48,601 nt of DNA from Bacteroidota bacterium (GCA_013289045.1 JABDAU010000022.1:1-48601), one strand, 5' to 3'; shown: positions 9,018-18,277, counted from the stretch's first letter. Notes: generated by a model from the letters alone, not told the origin. A program made the numbers and translations.

Positions 9018-11468
9018 TTAATGCGCCCTGCTTTGCTCACTATCGGCGCCACCGGTTTCACGTTTGCGGGGTGTGTTGTTTGAATTACCAAAGCTGTAGG
9101 TAAACGCCAAAGTTGCCACCTGTGTGTCTACAGTATTATGGAAAGTTGCCGTGGCGTTTGCAATATTGGTAATGGTACCGCTTGGGCTGAAGGTATGCAG
9201 TATATCCTGCATGGTCAGTTTGAGCGATCCCTTGTTATTCAATATTTTTTTCTGGAGGGCAGCATTCAACATGCCCTTTGGCAGCGTAACAAACTGCCCG
9301 TAGGTACCGCCTGAATCAAAGAAGCCGCTCAACTCAGCGCTCCAGGTAGGGGATATAGTGAACTGGTTATTGCCGTTGCCCGCAAAAGTGACCTTCGACT
9401 GATTGAGGTAACCGGTGTAAAATGCACCCTTGTAAGTATTATTATATACTTCGGCATATAAATTAACCGTCCACCATTTGGCAGGCTGAAAGTTGGTGGT
9501 AACTGAAAAGTCCACTGTTTTTTGCTGACCGATATTGCCTTGTGTGCTTATAAATATGTCGCCGTCCCGGTGTATCGTTTCTCCCTGCACATTAGTGGTA
9601 TAATTGTAGGCTGCTGCAACAGTAAACAGACTCCTGAAACTGTAGGCCAGCTTGTAATTATCGGTAAACTGCGGTTTCAGGAATGGATTACCGGAGAAAT
9701 AGGTGAACTCATCCACAAAAAATGTAAAGGGGTTTAAGCTGCCATAGTTAGGGCGACCTATCCGGCGACCGTACGAAGCCACCATTACGTTATGCCCAGC
9801 GGTATCCAAATTATAGGAAAAATAAGCTGTCGGAAAAAGGTCAGTGTAATGATTGGCGAATGACGAATCCGCCTTCAGGGCATTTCCTAACTGATGCCCG
9901 TCGCCATTGGTATTCTCCACCCGCAGCCCGGCTTGTACTGTGAAGCGCCCGAAATTCTTGTTAAAATTAAGATAGGCGGCATTAATGTTCTCCTTATATA
10001 AAAAGCGGTTGGTGTTGTTATAGTCGATGGTGCTGATGCCATTTACGATGTTATAATAATTTGCGGCGTTATCGGTATTTACATAGCTGCTCTTGATGCC
10101 GGCGTCGATCTTAGCCTTTCCTTTCAACGGGTGTGTATAATCCACCTTAGCGGAATAGATATTAATATAAGAAGGCAGGTTATCGGTCAGCGTTTGCGGG
10201 TTGGTAAAAGCGCCGTCGGGTAAAAGCGTATTGTTTACGAACAACTGGTTACTATTCGATACATCGCGGATATAATCCAAATCGAAAGTAAGCTCGCGAC
10301 CAGTGCTGTCGAACTTGTGCGTATAGTTAACGTTGATGCCGTTACTGTTGAATTTATTTTTAGAAGTGTTTTGTGTATTGATTGTCGAATCTAATTCGCC
10401 GTTCTGGCCGTAAAGCAAGCTGTAAACCGGGCTGTTGTCATGATCGGGCGAGATATTCCCAGTATAAACGATGCCCCAGGTAGTTTTGGGCGATGCATAA
10501 AAATCCATCCCCGCCTTGATATTGGTATTGTGGCTGGTAGGCCTGAAATAGGAAATGTCTTTTAACGACGAGGTTTGGTCACCCGCAGCATCAAAATAAT
10601 CGCGGTCGATCTCCAATCTCCGGAAGCTGTGCTGCTCATCATACGATAAATTGGCAAACAGGTTCACCTTGTTTATACGGTAATTGAGGTTAATGTTTTC
10701 ACTGCTGCGGCCATAAAAACCTTGTGCATAATCGGCAGATACGATGGCATTAAAGCCTCTTTTGGTATTTTTCTTTGTTTTGATATTGATCACGCCTGCA
10801 TTTCCTGCCGCATCGTATTTGGCGGGTGGGTTATCCATCAGTTCGATCTGGTCTAATTCCGATGCCGGTAACGAGCGCAAATAAGTAGCCAAATTAGCAG
10901 CCGACAGATAAGTGGGCTTGTCATCTATCATTACCATCACACCACTTTTACCTTTGAAGGTGATATTGCCGTCAGCATCCACCTGCACGCCCGGCGTTTT
11001 TTGCAGCACTTCCAATGCGTTGGTGCCGGTATTGGACAACAGTGCGCCCACATTCACCACCGTGCGGTCGATCTTTTGCTGGATAAAGGACTTTTGGGCG
11101 GTTACTGCCACAGTATTCAGCGTTTTTCCATCGGAAGATAAAATGAATGCCGGCAGCTTAACCGTTTGCTGCCCGCTGACGATCACCTTGCCGCTGATCA
11201 AGTCTTTATAGCCGATATAAGTCACCTTTACCAGGTAAGTATTATTCTTGAGGTTTTGAAATGTAAAGCTGCCATCCGGATTGGCTAACTGGCTGCTAAC
11301 CACTGCGGAATCTTTGGCAGTCATCAGGACAACAGTAGCACCATCGAGCGCTTTTTTAGTGCCGTCCAGCACCGCCCCGGAAATTTTACCGCCGGTAGTT
11401 TGTGCCCGGGCAATGTTGAATAATAAGCATATAAACAGGATAGGAAAAAGTAGATGTTTAAATTTCAT
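9018..11468 (-). CDS. Outer-membrane beta-barrel receptor with carboxypeptidase-regulatory domain (TonB-dependent-receptor-like)
   Basis: An 816-residue protein with signal peptide (cleaved after ARA). A carboxypeptidase-regulatory-like beta-sandwich spans about residues 26-110 (GKISGAVLDGTKKALDGATVVL). The plug domain at about 120-235 contains TNALEVLQKTPGVQVDADG and NAGVINIKTKK. A long barrel with Asn/Tyr-rich strands follows. It belongs to the outer membrane beta-barrel family related to TonB-dependent receptors, distinct from SusC and without a SusD partner. The C-terminal tail after the last strand (TLAFTYSFG) is hydrophilic and about 25 residues long. The ligand is unknown. Confidence 0.88.
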   Translation of the reverse strand: MKFKHLLFPILFICLLFNIARAQTTGGKISGAVLDGTKKALDGATVVLMTAKDSAVVSSQLANPDGSFTFQNLKNNTYLVKVTYIGYKDLISGKVIVSGQQTVKLPAFILSSDGKTLNTVAVTAQKSFIQQKIDRTVVNVGALLSNTGTNALEVLQKTPGVQVDADGNITFKGKSGVMVMIDDKPTYLSAANLATYLRSLPASELDQIELMDNPPAKYDAAGNAGVINIKTKKNTKRGFNAIVSADYAQGFYGRSSENINLNYRINKVNLFANLSYDEQHSFRRLEIDRDYFDAAGDQTSSLKDISYFRPTSHNTNIKAGMDFYASPKTTWGIVYTGNISPDHDNSPVYSLLYGQNGELDSTINTQNTSKNKFNSNGINVNYTHKFDSTGRELTFDLDYIRDVSNSNQLFVNNTLLPDGAFTNPQTLTDNLPSYINIYSAKVDYTHPLKGKAKIDAGIKSSYVNTDNAANYYNIVNGISTIDYNNTNRFLYKENINAAYLNFNKNFGRFTVQAGLRVENTNGDGHQLGNALKADSSFANHYTDLFPTAYFSYNLDTAGHNVMVASYGRRIGRPNYGSLNPFTFFVDEFTYFSGNPFLKPQFTDNYKLAYSFRSLFTVAAAYNYTTNVQGETIHRDGDIFISTQGNIGQQKTVDFSVTTNFQPAKWWTVNLYAEVYNNTYKGAFYTGYLNQSKVTFAGNGNNQFTISPTWSAELSGFFDSGGTYGQFVTLPKGMLNAALQKKILNNKGSLKLTMQDILHTFSPSGTITNIANATATFHNTVDTQVATLAFTYSFGNSNNTPRKRETGGADSEQSRAH

Positions 11469-11629
11469 AACGGTAAGACAATGTTTAGGGCTATCCTGTT
11501 ACAGTGGATCCTTATTATTTAATTGCTTATTCGCTGTAATTTGGGGATTGGTTAATTAGTCACGTATTATCCCAAAGGTTAAAACTTCTGACGCCTCTGT
11601 GTAGTTTATGATTAAAAATAAAAAATCCC

Positions 11630-11657
11630 TCAGACATAAATCCGAAGGCTTGTCTGA
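11630..11657 (-). terminator. Probable terminator downstream of the isomerase operon
   Basis: The stem TCAGACA/TGTCTGA is followed on the minus strand by GGGATTTTTTATTTTT. It lies about 50 bp past the stop of the last gene of the leftward operon. The stem is short, so confidence is moderate. Confidence 0.5.
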
Positions 11658-11706
11658 TTAATTCATACTCAAACCATTTCCTTTTAGGCATGGCTAACAT
11701 ACTACG

Positions 11707-12537
11707 TTATTTTAAAAGATTCGCGTACCGGGCTTTGAGTAAATTCATCATATACACGTTATTAGCCCACTGGTCTGAAATGGGTTGTTGTGTGTAAGGC
11801 AAATGCACCATATATGGGTACGGGCCAAATTCAGGGGTGATGGTTACCAGGGTAGCAGCCTCAGACCGTTTGCGTTCGATAACCTTGTCCCACCAGCTTA
11901 AATGATGTTGCAGCGCTTCCTGCCATTCGGGCGCTGCCGGATCGGGAACTTGCGGGCCTTCGGGGTAACCGACGCGGGCATGTATGTGTTCGGTGCGTTT
12001 AATTGCAAGGGCCATCGCATCGGGCTGGTCCTCCAGAAAAGATTCGGCTACGTTTACCCAGTGCGAAGCATCGAGTGTAATGCGTAGTTCCGGTATCCGC
12101 GACAGGTAATCAAAGGTAATATGGGCGGCAAAGGTAAATTTGTTACGATGCGTTTCATGAAGCACTTGCACGCCATTCAACTTCGAGTATCCGGCGGCGT
12201 GTTCTATTAGCTTCTTATTCTGCTCAAAAGTGAAATAATCTTTACCCGTTTGCGAATCGATCTTGAGCGCTTTGTATGGCTTTACCATTTCCAGCCAGCC
12301 GGCATAACGATCAAAGTGTTTTGCAAAATCCGCATCATAAGTGCCGTAATGCTGCGGGATGGCTGCCAAACCATGCTTTTCAAAACTATTCCAGGCCTCA
12401 TCAAGCTCCTGTAGCGCAACATCATTCGGGATAGCATATTCTACACCATCGTAACCTGCATCTTTTACCTTGCGGCAAAACAAATCCCAGCTTATTTGCT
12501 CACATCCCCATCGGGGGCACAAAAATTTTAATTCCAA
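11707..12537 (-). CDS. Sugar phosphate isomerase/epimerase family protein (AP endonuclease 2-like TIM barrel)
   Basis: A 276-residue cytosolic protein. The start matches the family (DLFCRKVKDAGYDGVEYAIP). Probable metal ligands appear in barrel order: Glu in VLHETHRN, Asp/His in LDASHW, His in IHARVG and Glu in TPEFGPYPY. The fold covers xylose isomerase-like enzymes that isomerise, epimerise or dehydrate sugars and inositols. It is the last gene of the leftward operon that starts with the Gfo/Idh/MocA gene, 23 bp after the phytanoyl-dioxygenase-like gene. The substrate is unknown. Confidence 0.88.
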   Translation of the reverse strand: MELKFLCPRWGCEQISWDLFCRKVKDAGYDGVEYAIPNDVALQELDEAWNSFEKHGLAAIPQHYGTYDADFAKHFDRYAGWLEMVKPYKALKIDSQTGKDYFTFEQNKKLIEHAAGYSKLNGVQVLHETHRNKFTFAAHITFDYLSRIPELRITLDASHWVNVAESFLEDQPDAMALAIKRTEHIHARVGYPEGPQVPDPAAPEWQEALQHHLSWWDKVIERKRSEAATLVTITPEFGPYPYMVHLPYTQQPISDQWANNVYMMNLLKARYANLLK

Positions 12538-12560
12538 TTTAACGGGTTAATATAGCTATG

Positions 12561-13391
12561 TTACTTTACTTTCAGGGTTATTTCGTCTTCCTTTTGGAGG
12601 AAATCCCGGTCGGCAGACAGGCCTTTTACTTCAGAAGACATAATGGCATCATCAGGCACAGTTTGCACCGGTGTTATGCACGATAGATTTTTCTCCCTGA
12701 ATGGTTTATTATAACTCAGGTTGTAAGCCGAGATCATCGACCAGCGGGGTTTGTCGGACGTATTGGCTTCAGACATGTGCAGGGTGTTCGGATGAAAGAA
12801 CAAAAGATCGCCGGGCGCTAACTCCGCATGCACGCGCTCAAAACGGCCCAGCGCTTCATTCACAAAATCCATATCGGCACCCTGCTGCTCACCAACAAAA
12901 TTATGCTCGATACGACCTGTTTTATGAGAACCCTTTAATACCTGTAAACAGCCGTTTTGTACGGTTGCTTCGGTAAGGGCAAGCATCACACTGATCAGGG
13001 CATCAGGGAATAAGAAACCGTTTTTGTACCAATAGCCATAATCCTGGTGCCATTCCCACGCGCCGCCTGTTTTTGGTTCCTTCTGCATCAGCTTTGAGTG
13101 GAAATGGCAAACTTCACCCTCGCCAAGCAGATCCTGAACAGCCTGAACCATGGCCTCGCTGCGGGTTAACAAGCCATAAGCATCATCTCCCGGTGTAAAC
13201 CAAAGGGTAAGCTTTGTCCGCTTGCCAGATTGGTCGTTAAAATCAAATGCTTTATTTTTCAGTACATTATCGCCTGTGGCTATATCATATAACATACTGA
13301 CTTCTTCATTGCTTAAAAAGTCTTTAACAACAAGATAACCGTCTTTATCGTATGCTTCTTTTTGTCCGGCAGTCAATTTTAAATTTTTCAT
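12561..13391 (-). CDS. Phytanoyl-CoA dioxygenase family protein (Fe(II)/2-oxoglutarate-dependent)
   Basis: 276 residues from the ATG at 13391. An upstream TTG/GTG-type extension to 13439 would overlap the preceding gene and adds nothing conserved. The double-stranded beta-helix ligands are visible: HQD in WEWHQDYGYW (HxD motif), the distal His in FFHPNTLHMSEAN, and a downstream Arg in KPRWSMISAYN for 2-oxoglutarate. The N-terminal segment KEAYDKDGYLVVKDFLSNEEV is typical. The family hydroxylates small molecules using oxygen and 2-oxoglutarate. Its place between two TIM-barrel isomerases suggests oxidative processing of the operon's substrate. Confidence 0.9.
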   Translation of the reverse strand: MKNLKLTAGQKEAYDKDGYLVVKDFLSNEEVSMLYDIATGDNVLKNKAFDFNDQSGKRTKLTLWFTPGDDAYGLLTRSEAMVQAVQDLLGEGEVCHFHSKLMQKEPKTGGAWEWHQDYGYWYKNGFLFPDALISVMLALTEATVQNGCLQVLKGSHKTGRIEHNFVGEQQGADMDFVNEALGRFERVHAELAPGDLLFFHPNTLHMSEANTSDKPRWSMISAYNLSYNKPFREKNLSCITPVQTVPDDAIMSSEVKGLSADRDFLQKEDEITLKVK

Positions 13392-13428
13392 GGTATTGAA
13401 TTTCTGGTAAATGATGGAGCAGCCTGTG

Positions 13429-14346
13429 TTAGGCGCCAATTGCTTTTAACGTGTCGTCTACAAATCGTTTTGCACGCGGGATATCTTCCTCGTCCAGGTG
13501 CTCGATGATAATGGGAATATTGGGATGCTTTTTAGAAAGCAGCTTTAAATACAATTCATAGTTAAGCACACCCAGGCCTGCTGCCGGCAATTCCACGTCA
13601 CCCGCGCCGCGGAAAGTGTGTGATTCTACCGCGTCGATATCGGCGTGTTTTTCTTGTTTGCTTTCGGCCTGCTTAATGTCTTTCGCGTGAGCTATCTTTA
13701 TTTTGTCCTCCAACGCGTTGAATATGCGATGAAGCTCGGCATCAACGTGTTTGATATTCGTGCCATTGAAATAGTTGGTGGGATCCATTAAAAGGCCAAG
13801 TCCCGGATGATCGATTTCCCTGAATAACCTTAACAGCTGGTCAACACTGCCAACCACATTATTTACATAGTTCTCCACCAAAAACACGGCATCATTGTTC
13901 CAGGCAAACTCCGCCAGGCCTTTAATCACGGCCTTAATTTCCTGGAAAGCTTCTTCGGTAGCATTTTTCTCATGAAATACCCAATCGCTGCTGGGTTCAT
14001 AAGTCCCGGTTTCGCTGATCACGTAAGGCGTTCCGAGCTCGCGGGCAAACTTTAGCAGGGTTTTAACGTACTCAATGTTTTTACGCTTTTTTTCAGGATC
14101 GGGAGAAATAAGATTGGTGTATCCCGAAATAGCCACTATCTCAATATTGGCATCGCGAAAAGCATTACGTATGATACGCGCTTTTTCGACAGTTAAAGTT
14201 TCAGGTAGCGTATACGGGTCGTTCAGGTCAAAATCTTTAAAGCTCAGGTCGAGCTGGATGCAATTAAAGCCGTCTTTTTTTATTTTGCTGATCGTCTCTT
14301 CTAGTGTGTATGGATAGTATCCATTAAAAATGCCTACTGATATCAT
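13429..14346 (-). CDS. Sugar phosphate isomerase/epimerase family protein, second copy
   Basis: A 305-residue TIM-barrel protein only distantly similar to the other isomerase in the operon. Motifs include YTLEETISKIKKDGFNCIQLD at the start, ENYVNNVVGS (ligand Glu), LLMDPTNYFNG (Asp), IAHAKDIK (His) and IIEHLDEED (Glu), a full metal site. It begins 10 bp after the dehydrogenase gene and ends 38 bp before the dioxygenase-like gene, so it is clearly co-transcribed. Pairing with a Gfo/Idh/MocA oxidoreductase is common in catabolism of inositols and keto-sugars; the exact substrate is not determined. Confidence 0.9.
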   Translation of the reverse strand: MISVGIFNGYYPYTLEETISKIKKDGFNCIQLDLSFKDFDLNDPYTLPETLTVEKARIIRNAFRDANIEIVAISGYTNLISPDPEKKRKNIEYVKTLLKFARELGTPYVISETGTYEPSSDWVFHEKNATEEAFQEIKAVIKGLAEFAWNNDAVFLVENYVNNVVGSVDQLLRLFREIDHPGLGLLMDPTNYFNGTNIKHVDAELHRIFNALEDKIKIAHAKDIKQAESKQEKHADIDAVESHTFRGAGDVELPAAGLGVLNYELYLKLLSKKHPNIPIIIEHLDEEDIPRAKRFVDDTLKAIGA

Positions 14347-14355
14347 TGCTCTTAA

Positions 14356-15465
14356 CTATTTAAGGTTTTGTAGTGTTTCGGTTAGTTTTACGGTCCGTTC
14401 TTCTTTTATCGATAAGTAAAGCGCATCAATAACCGCCATGGTGTGCAGGTTATCCCGGCCGTTTATTTCGGGTAAGGTATCTTCTTCAACGGCGCGGAGT
14501 AATGAAGCCATTGTCCCTTCAAACGCATCCGGGAACCAAACGGTGTCCCAGGCCGGCTCAATCCATTGACCGGGAAACTGCCGGGTGGTAAATTTGATGG
14601 TGCTTAGTCCTTTCTCAGGAAATTTAGGCCAGCCTATCTCGCCTGTGGCCATCCCTTCCAATCCTTCAACCCGCCACCTGATGTACATATCTTTTTGCGT
14701 GCCTTCTCCCTGCCAGGCCCAAACATCATCCAAACTGGTAGCCATCAGTCCGCCGGCGTATTGAAACGTGTATTGTGTTATGCCATCGATATGCGGAAAT
14801 TTGGTTCGGGGATCGCTCCTGGTTATTGCAGTCACCTTCTCCGGGTCGCCAAACAGGTAACGGAAGGTATCGATATGATGGATCCCCATATTCAGCATTT
14901 CAAGGCGGTCGTATTTTTTCAGAAACTCCTGCCAGTGGGGGATGGCCCGCATGTCAATGGTAGCCAGCACTATTTCACCGAAATAATTATTATCCAGCAG
15001 TGTTTTCAACGCGCGGATAGACTGATCATACCGCATATTGCTGTTAACAGATAGCTTGATCCCGGCTTGCTCACACAGTGTTACTATCTCATTGGCCTCT
15101 TCAAGGTTCATGGCCAGTGGTTTCTGGCAAAGGATGCCTTTAATGTGACCGGCCTGTTTTACCGCCTCGCGCACTATTTCCAGTTGCTTATCCGGCGGAA
15201 CGGCAATATCGAGGATCTCGATGCTTTCATCCTTTATTAACTGCTGCCATGAGTCGTAAACATTGGGTATGCCGAACTCCTTCGCAACTTCTTCGGAGTG
15301 TGTACGGCTGAGCGATGTGATACCGTATGGGTTAAAACCCGCATTACGGTAAGCTACCAGGTGGCAGCCCTGCACAATTGCCCCGGCGCCGATATTACCT
15401 ATCCGCCAATCCTTACGTGAAGGCATTTGGGCCGCTATTTTTAAATCCAGGGTAAACTCGTGCAT
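14356..15465 (-). CDS. Gfo/Idh/MocA family NAD(P)-dependent oxidoreductase
   Basis: A 369-residue protein with an N-terminal Rossmann fold (WRIGNIGAGAIVQGCHL, about residues 20-40) and the family signature QKPLAMNLEEANEIV at about residue 115, where the usual EKP is QKP and the catalytic Lys is kept. The C-terminal substrate domain has MGIHHIDTFRYLFGDP. It would oxidise or reduce a sugar or polyol carbon with NAD(P). First gene of the four-gene leftward operon. An 18-bp inverted repeat sits about 150 bp upstream. Confidence 0.92.
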   Translation of the reverse strand: MHEFTLDLKIAAQMPSRKDWRIGNIGAGAIVQGCHLVAYRNAGFNPYGITSLSRTHSEEVAKEFGIPNVYDSWQQLIKDESIEILDIAVPPDKQLEIVREAVKQAGHIKGILCQKPLAMNLEEANEIVTLCEQAGIKLSVNSNMRYDQSIRALKTLLDNNYFGEIVLATIDMRAIPHWQEFLKKYDRLEMLNMGIHHIDTFRYLFGDPEKVTAITRSDPRTKFPHIDGITQYTFQYAGGLMATSLDDVWAWQGEGTQKDMYIRWRVEGLEGMATGEIGWPKFPEKGLSTIKFTTRQFPGQWIEPAWDTVWFPDAFEGTMASLLRAVEEDTLPEINGRDNLHTMAVIDALYLSIKEERTVKLTETLQNLK

Positions 15466-15615
15466 AATTTAAAAAAGACTTCAACGGTCAGATCAATTTA
15501 CACGCTTGCTAAAGGCCTATCGTAAATCTCTCCGGTGTTGAAGGTTATGTTTATAATTCAGATTATTGGGTTTAACCAAAGCTAATGAGACGGCTTAGGT
15601 GTATTGTATAGGATA

Positions 15616-15633
15616 TTTACATGATAATGTAAA
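15616..15633. promoter_or_regulatory. 18-bp inverted repeat, possible operator of the Gfo/Idh/MocA operon
   Basis: TTTACAT-GATA-ATGTAAA is a perfect 7-bp dyad with 4-bp spacer, in AT-rich flanks, about 150 bp upstream of the dehydrogenase start. The size fits a dimeric repressor or activator site, but no regulator gene is adjacent to identify it. Confidence 0.4.
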
Positions 15634-15777
15634 ATACTATCTAATTACTTTGATGGGAGTAATAGCGAAGCAGTTGGGTTATCGGAGGATGATTTGATAC
15701 CAAGCTAAAGGCGAAGAGGTGTTCAAAAATGGCATTCAATGAAACATTACGGAGGGCTTCCGTACGCTAAGGAGTCA

Positions 15778-15844
15778 TTGACTTTTATCAATTGTATTTA
15801 ATGATCCTTGTCAAGGCGCAGGAAAAGCATGCCACCTATTTTTG
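15778..15844 (+). promoter_or_regulatory. Tandem FNR-like boxes and -7 box of the START gene
   Basis: The distal box TTGAC-TTTT-ATCAA lies at 15778-15791 and the proximal ATGAT-CCTT-GTCAA at 15801-15814; centres are 23 bp apart. A perfect -7 box TATTTTTG lies at 15837-15844, with the first T of TTTG 33.5 bp from the proximal centre. The START gene begins 25 bp further on. The layout equals that of four other promoters in the window. Confidence 0.75.
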
Positions 15845-15869
15845 ATCTGTCTTCAAAAACCAAAACAAG

Positions 15870-16526
15870 ATGAAAACTAAAATACTATTTGCCGCACTGC
15901 TGGTGACCATCAGGATCATCCCGGTATTTGCACAGGATGACTGGAAATTACAAAAGGATAAGGATGGTATCAAGGTCTATTCGGGTTCTTACCCGGATTC
16001 AAAAATACGTGCCATCAAAGTTGTCGCTACCTATGAGGCCACCCCGGCAGCTGTTGCCAACCTGGTGATGGATATTAATACCGCTACGGATTGGGTTTCG
16101 CATCTGAAATCATCCTCCCTGTTAAAACGGGTATCTCAGGATGAGCTTTATTATTATGCGGAAGTGAGCCTGCCCTGGCCGGTAGCCAACAGGGATTTTG
16201 TAGCACACCTGACCCGCAATTTAAATGCACAAACCGGCGCCATTACCATCGACGGGCCTGCTGTTGCAGGGTATATGCCGGAGAAAAAAGGCATCGTAAG
16301 GATCAATAATTCGACCGGGAAGTGGACTATTACCCCACTTGAAAATAACCAGGTCAGGGTTGAATATGTGCTTCACGTTGATCCTGCCGGGGCGCTCCCT
16401 TCCTGGCTGGTCAATATGTTTTCAGGAGAAGCGCCTATGCAGATCTTCGAGAACCTAAAGCTGGAGCTAAAGAAAAGCGGACTGGAAAATACGGCACCTA
16501 TGCTAACCAGCAACACTACTAAATAA
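15870..16526 (+). CDS. START domain-containing lipid-binding protein, exported
   Basis: A 218-residue protein with signal peptide (cleavage after VFA). The START/Bet v1-like domain covers about residues 28-205, with the entry motif DDWKLQKDKDGIKVYSG and the signature SLPWPVANRDFVAH. START domains bind a lipid or other hydrophobic molecule in a helix-grip cavity; a periplasmic location suggests lipid handling in the envelope. It is transcribed alone from a promoter with paired FNR-like boxes, placing it in the same apparent regulon as the YceI and oxidoreductase operons. Confidence 0.88.
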   Translation: MKTKILFAALLVTIRIIPVFAQDDWKLQKDKDGIKVYSGSYPDSKIRAIKVVATYEATPAAVANLVMDINTATDWVSHLKSSSLLKRVSQDELYYYAEVSLPWPVANRDFVAHLTRNLNAQTGAITIDGPAVAGYMPEKKGIVRINNSTGKWTITPLENNQVRVEYVLHVDPAGALPSWLVNMFSGEAPMQIFENLKLELKKSGLENTAPMLTSNTTK

Positions 16527-16650
16527 ACAGTTACTATCACAGCCTGAAATTAAATCCTAAATAGGGGAAAACACGGAATTAAAACAAATCACGCATGTGA
16601 TTCAAGCAGGCGTATACGCATAAAGAATATGATATGGCTATAATGATTTG

Positions 16651-17235
16651 TTACTTGCGTAATGCCATCTTGCGGATTCTGCTGATTGTTTCCGGGGCGA
16701 TCCCTAAATAAGAGGCGATCATGTTCATCGGAAAGCGTTCGAGAAACTCAGGATAAGTACGGGACAGATCCCCGAATTTTTCCTCAGCGGTCATACCAAT
16801 AGCAGCGTGTATCCTTTTTTGAATGGCGATGTTATGAAATTTATCAAGGTTTTTAATGGTCTCATCGAAGCAGCGGCTTTTGCCGCGCAGGTCAGAGGCA
16901 TCAGAAAATGATACGACAAGCAGTTCGGAATCTTCCAGCATTTCAATATAATAAGGCGACGGTGTGAGGTTGACCAAACTCTCGTGGTCGCTGATCCACC
17001 AGGATTCGAGCCCGAACCGCATGATATGTTCATGGCCCTTGTCGTCTACAGTGAACATCCGGGAGGAACCTTTCACAATAAATCCTATGTACTTGCAAAC
17101 ATCACCTTCATGGAGAAAGTATTGCCTTTTTCGCATTCGTTTTCGTTGGAAAACAGTCATGATGGCCTCACGTTCATCATCCGTTAATTTTCCACCCGAT
17201 TTTATTTCGAGATGGTTAAAAAGAGTTTCATACAT
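16651..17235 (-). CDS. Crp/Fnr family transcriptional regulator (ExxSR recognition helix)
   Basis: A 194-residue protein. The cyclic-nucleotide-binding-like beta-roll spans about residues 20-125 (RKRQYFLHEGDVCKYIGFIVKG), and a shortened winged helix-turn-helix runs from 150 on. The recognition helix reads APETISRIRK; the ExxSR pattern is the one FNR uses to contact TTGA half-sites, unlike RExxR of CRP. There is no N-terminal cysteine cluster, so an oxygen-sensing Fe-S cluster is unlikely; the effector is unknown. Closely similar to the regulator at 28954-29541. It is convergent with the START gene and divergent from the yceI operon, and an AraC-type motif at 17480-17499 lies upstream. Confidence 0.9.
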   Translation of the reverse strand: MYETLFNHLEIKSGGKLTDDEREAIMTVFQRKRMRKRQYFLHEGDVCKYIGFIVKGSSRMFTVDDKGHEHIMRFGLESWWISDHESLVNLTPSPYYIEMLEDSELLVVSFSDASDLRGKSRCFDETIKNLDKFHNIAIQKRIHAAIGMTAEEKFGDLSRTYPEFLERFPMNMIASYLGIAPETISRIRKMALRK

Positions 17236-17479
17236 AGCATAAATGCGTATTAGTTCAATCTGAAAAACTCAATATATCATCAAATATTTTACACTTCCTT
17301 CCTGGAGTATCCTGTTTTAATTATTAATAACCGTTCGGGGTCAAAAGCAATCCTGGCCAGCATAAATTGCCCCTCATTTTCTTGTCCCCTACTCAATCCT
17401 ACGTGTTTGCGGCCCCATTTTTTCATCACAAGAACGGAATTTTATTGGAGCAATTATTTGGTAAAAAGCTCAAATTTTA

Positions 17480-17499
17480 TTTGCTGTAACGTCCAAATT
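17480..17499 (+). promoter_or_regulatory. AraC-type motif, copy 1
   Basis: TTTGCTGTAACGTCCAAATT matches three other copies in the window. Its orientation relative to the leftward crp/fnr-like gene equals that of the other copies relative to their genes. A poor -7 match (AATAATTG, 17458-17451) lies at the same 35.5-bp distance. It could instead be a distal site for the rightward yceI operon. Confidence 0.5.
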
Positions 17500-17555
17500 G
17501 GCGTGAAAAGCCCTATAAATGCAGGGAAAGGATCCGGATATCAACTACAATCTTC

Positions 17556-17622
17556 TTGACATTTATCAATCAAACTTTTTGATAAGCGTCAAGAGTGGGG
17601 CTCCGCGATGAAGTGACATTTG
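17556..17622 (+). promoter_or_regulatory. Tandem FNR-like boxes and -7 box of the yceI operon
   Basis: TTGAC-ATTT-ATCAA (17556-17569) and TTGAT-AAGC-GTCAA (17579-17592) have centres 23 bp apart. The -7 box GACATTTG (17615-17622) has its first T of TTTG 33.5 bp from the proximal centre. This predicts a leader of about 70 nt before the first yceI start. Confidence 0.75.
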
Positions 17623-17700
17623 CATTGTCAGCCGGTGATAATTTCAGCACCGGTGAAATAAAAAACAATAGAAAAATCATTTAGTAAAAAATTAAAAATC

Positions 17701-18270
17701 ATGAAAAAGATTATTATTACCTGCGGGCTTCTGTTAATCATTGGCTCTGCATTCGCACAAAACTGGTCGTATGACAAAGTGCATTCCCGTATTGGCTTCG
17801 CCATCAATTTCCTTACCGTATCAGATGTTTACGGCTCGTTCCGTTCGGTCGATATCACCGTATCGGCAACCAAGCCCGATTTTTCCGATGCGTCCGTACA
17901 ATTAACGGCTGATGTCAATTCCATCAACTCTGAATTTGACCAACGGGACGAAGAGTTAAAAAGCGCCGACTTCTTTGATGCGGCCAAATACGCCCAGATC
18001 ACATTTAAGAGCACCGGCATCAAGAGGATCAAAGGAAATGTTTACACCCTTACCGGCGATCTGACCATGCATGGCGTGACCAAGCCTGTTTCACTTGAAT
18101 TAACTTATAATGGTACCACTACCAATCCTTTTAACAAAAAGACCGTAGCCGGTTTCAAAGTAATAGGCTCCTTCAAACGTTCGGACTTCGGCCTTGGCGC
18201 AGGCTTCCCTGCTCCTATGCTGGCAGATATTGCCCGCCTTGACGGGAATGTCATCTTAAACGCTAATTAA
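17701..18270 (+). CDS. YceI family protein, exported (tandem copy 1)
   Basis: A 189-residue protein with signal peptide (SAFAQ cleavage). The YceI lipocalin-like barrel spans about residues 22-188, with SYDKVHSRIGFAINFLTVSD at its start and the signature GDLTMHGVTKPVSLELTYNG. Members bind long polyisoprenoids or similar hydrophobic molecules in the periplasm, and physiological roles are mostly open. First gene of a four-gene rightward operon (yceI, yceI, small membrane protein, SDR), 7 bp ahead of the second yceI. Controlled by the paired FNR-like promoter upstream. Confidence 0.92.
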   Translation: MKKIIITCGLLLIIGSAFAQNWSYDKVHSRIGFAINFLTVSDVYGSFRSVDITVSATKPDFSDASVQLTADVNSINSEFDQRDEELKSADFFDAAKYAQITFKSTGIKRIKGNVYTLTGDLTMHGVTKPVSLELTYNGTTTNPFNKKTVAGFKVIGSFKRSDFGLGAGFPAPMLADIARLDGNVILNAN

Positions 18271-18277
18271 TACCGCC

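Larger units (their letters stand above)
15466..15869. other. Intergenic region between divergent operons
   Basis: 404 bp without a gene. It holds an 18-bp inverted repeat at 15616-15633, a short ACGGA/TCCGT palindrome near 15750, and the paired FNR-like boxes plus -7 box that serve the START gene (15778-15844). Confidence 0.7.
17236..17700. other. Divergent regulatory region between crp/fnr-like gene and yceI operon
   Basis: 465 bp with no gene. It contains one copy of the AraC-type motif (17480-17499), the paired FNR-like boxes (17556-17592) and a weak -7 box (17615-17622). I see nothing else in it. Confidence 0.7.
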
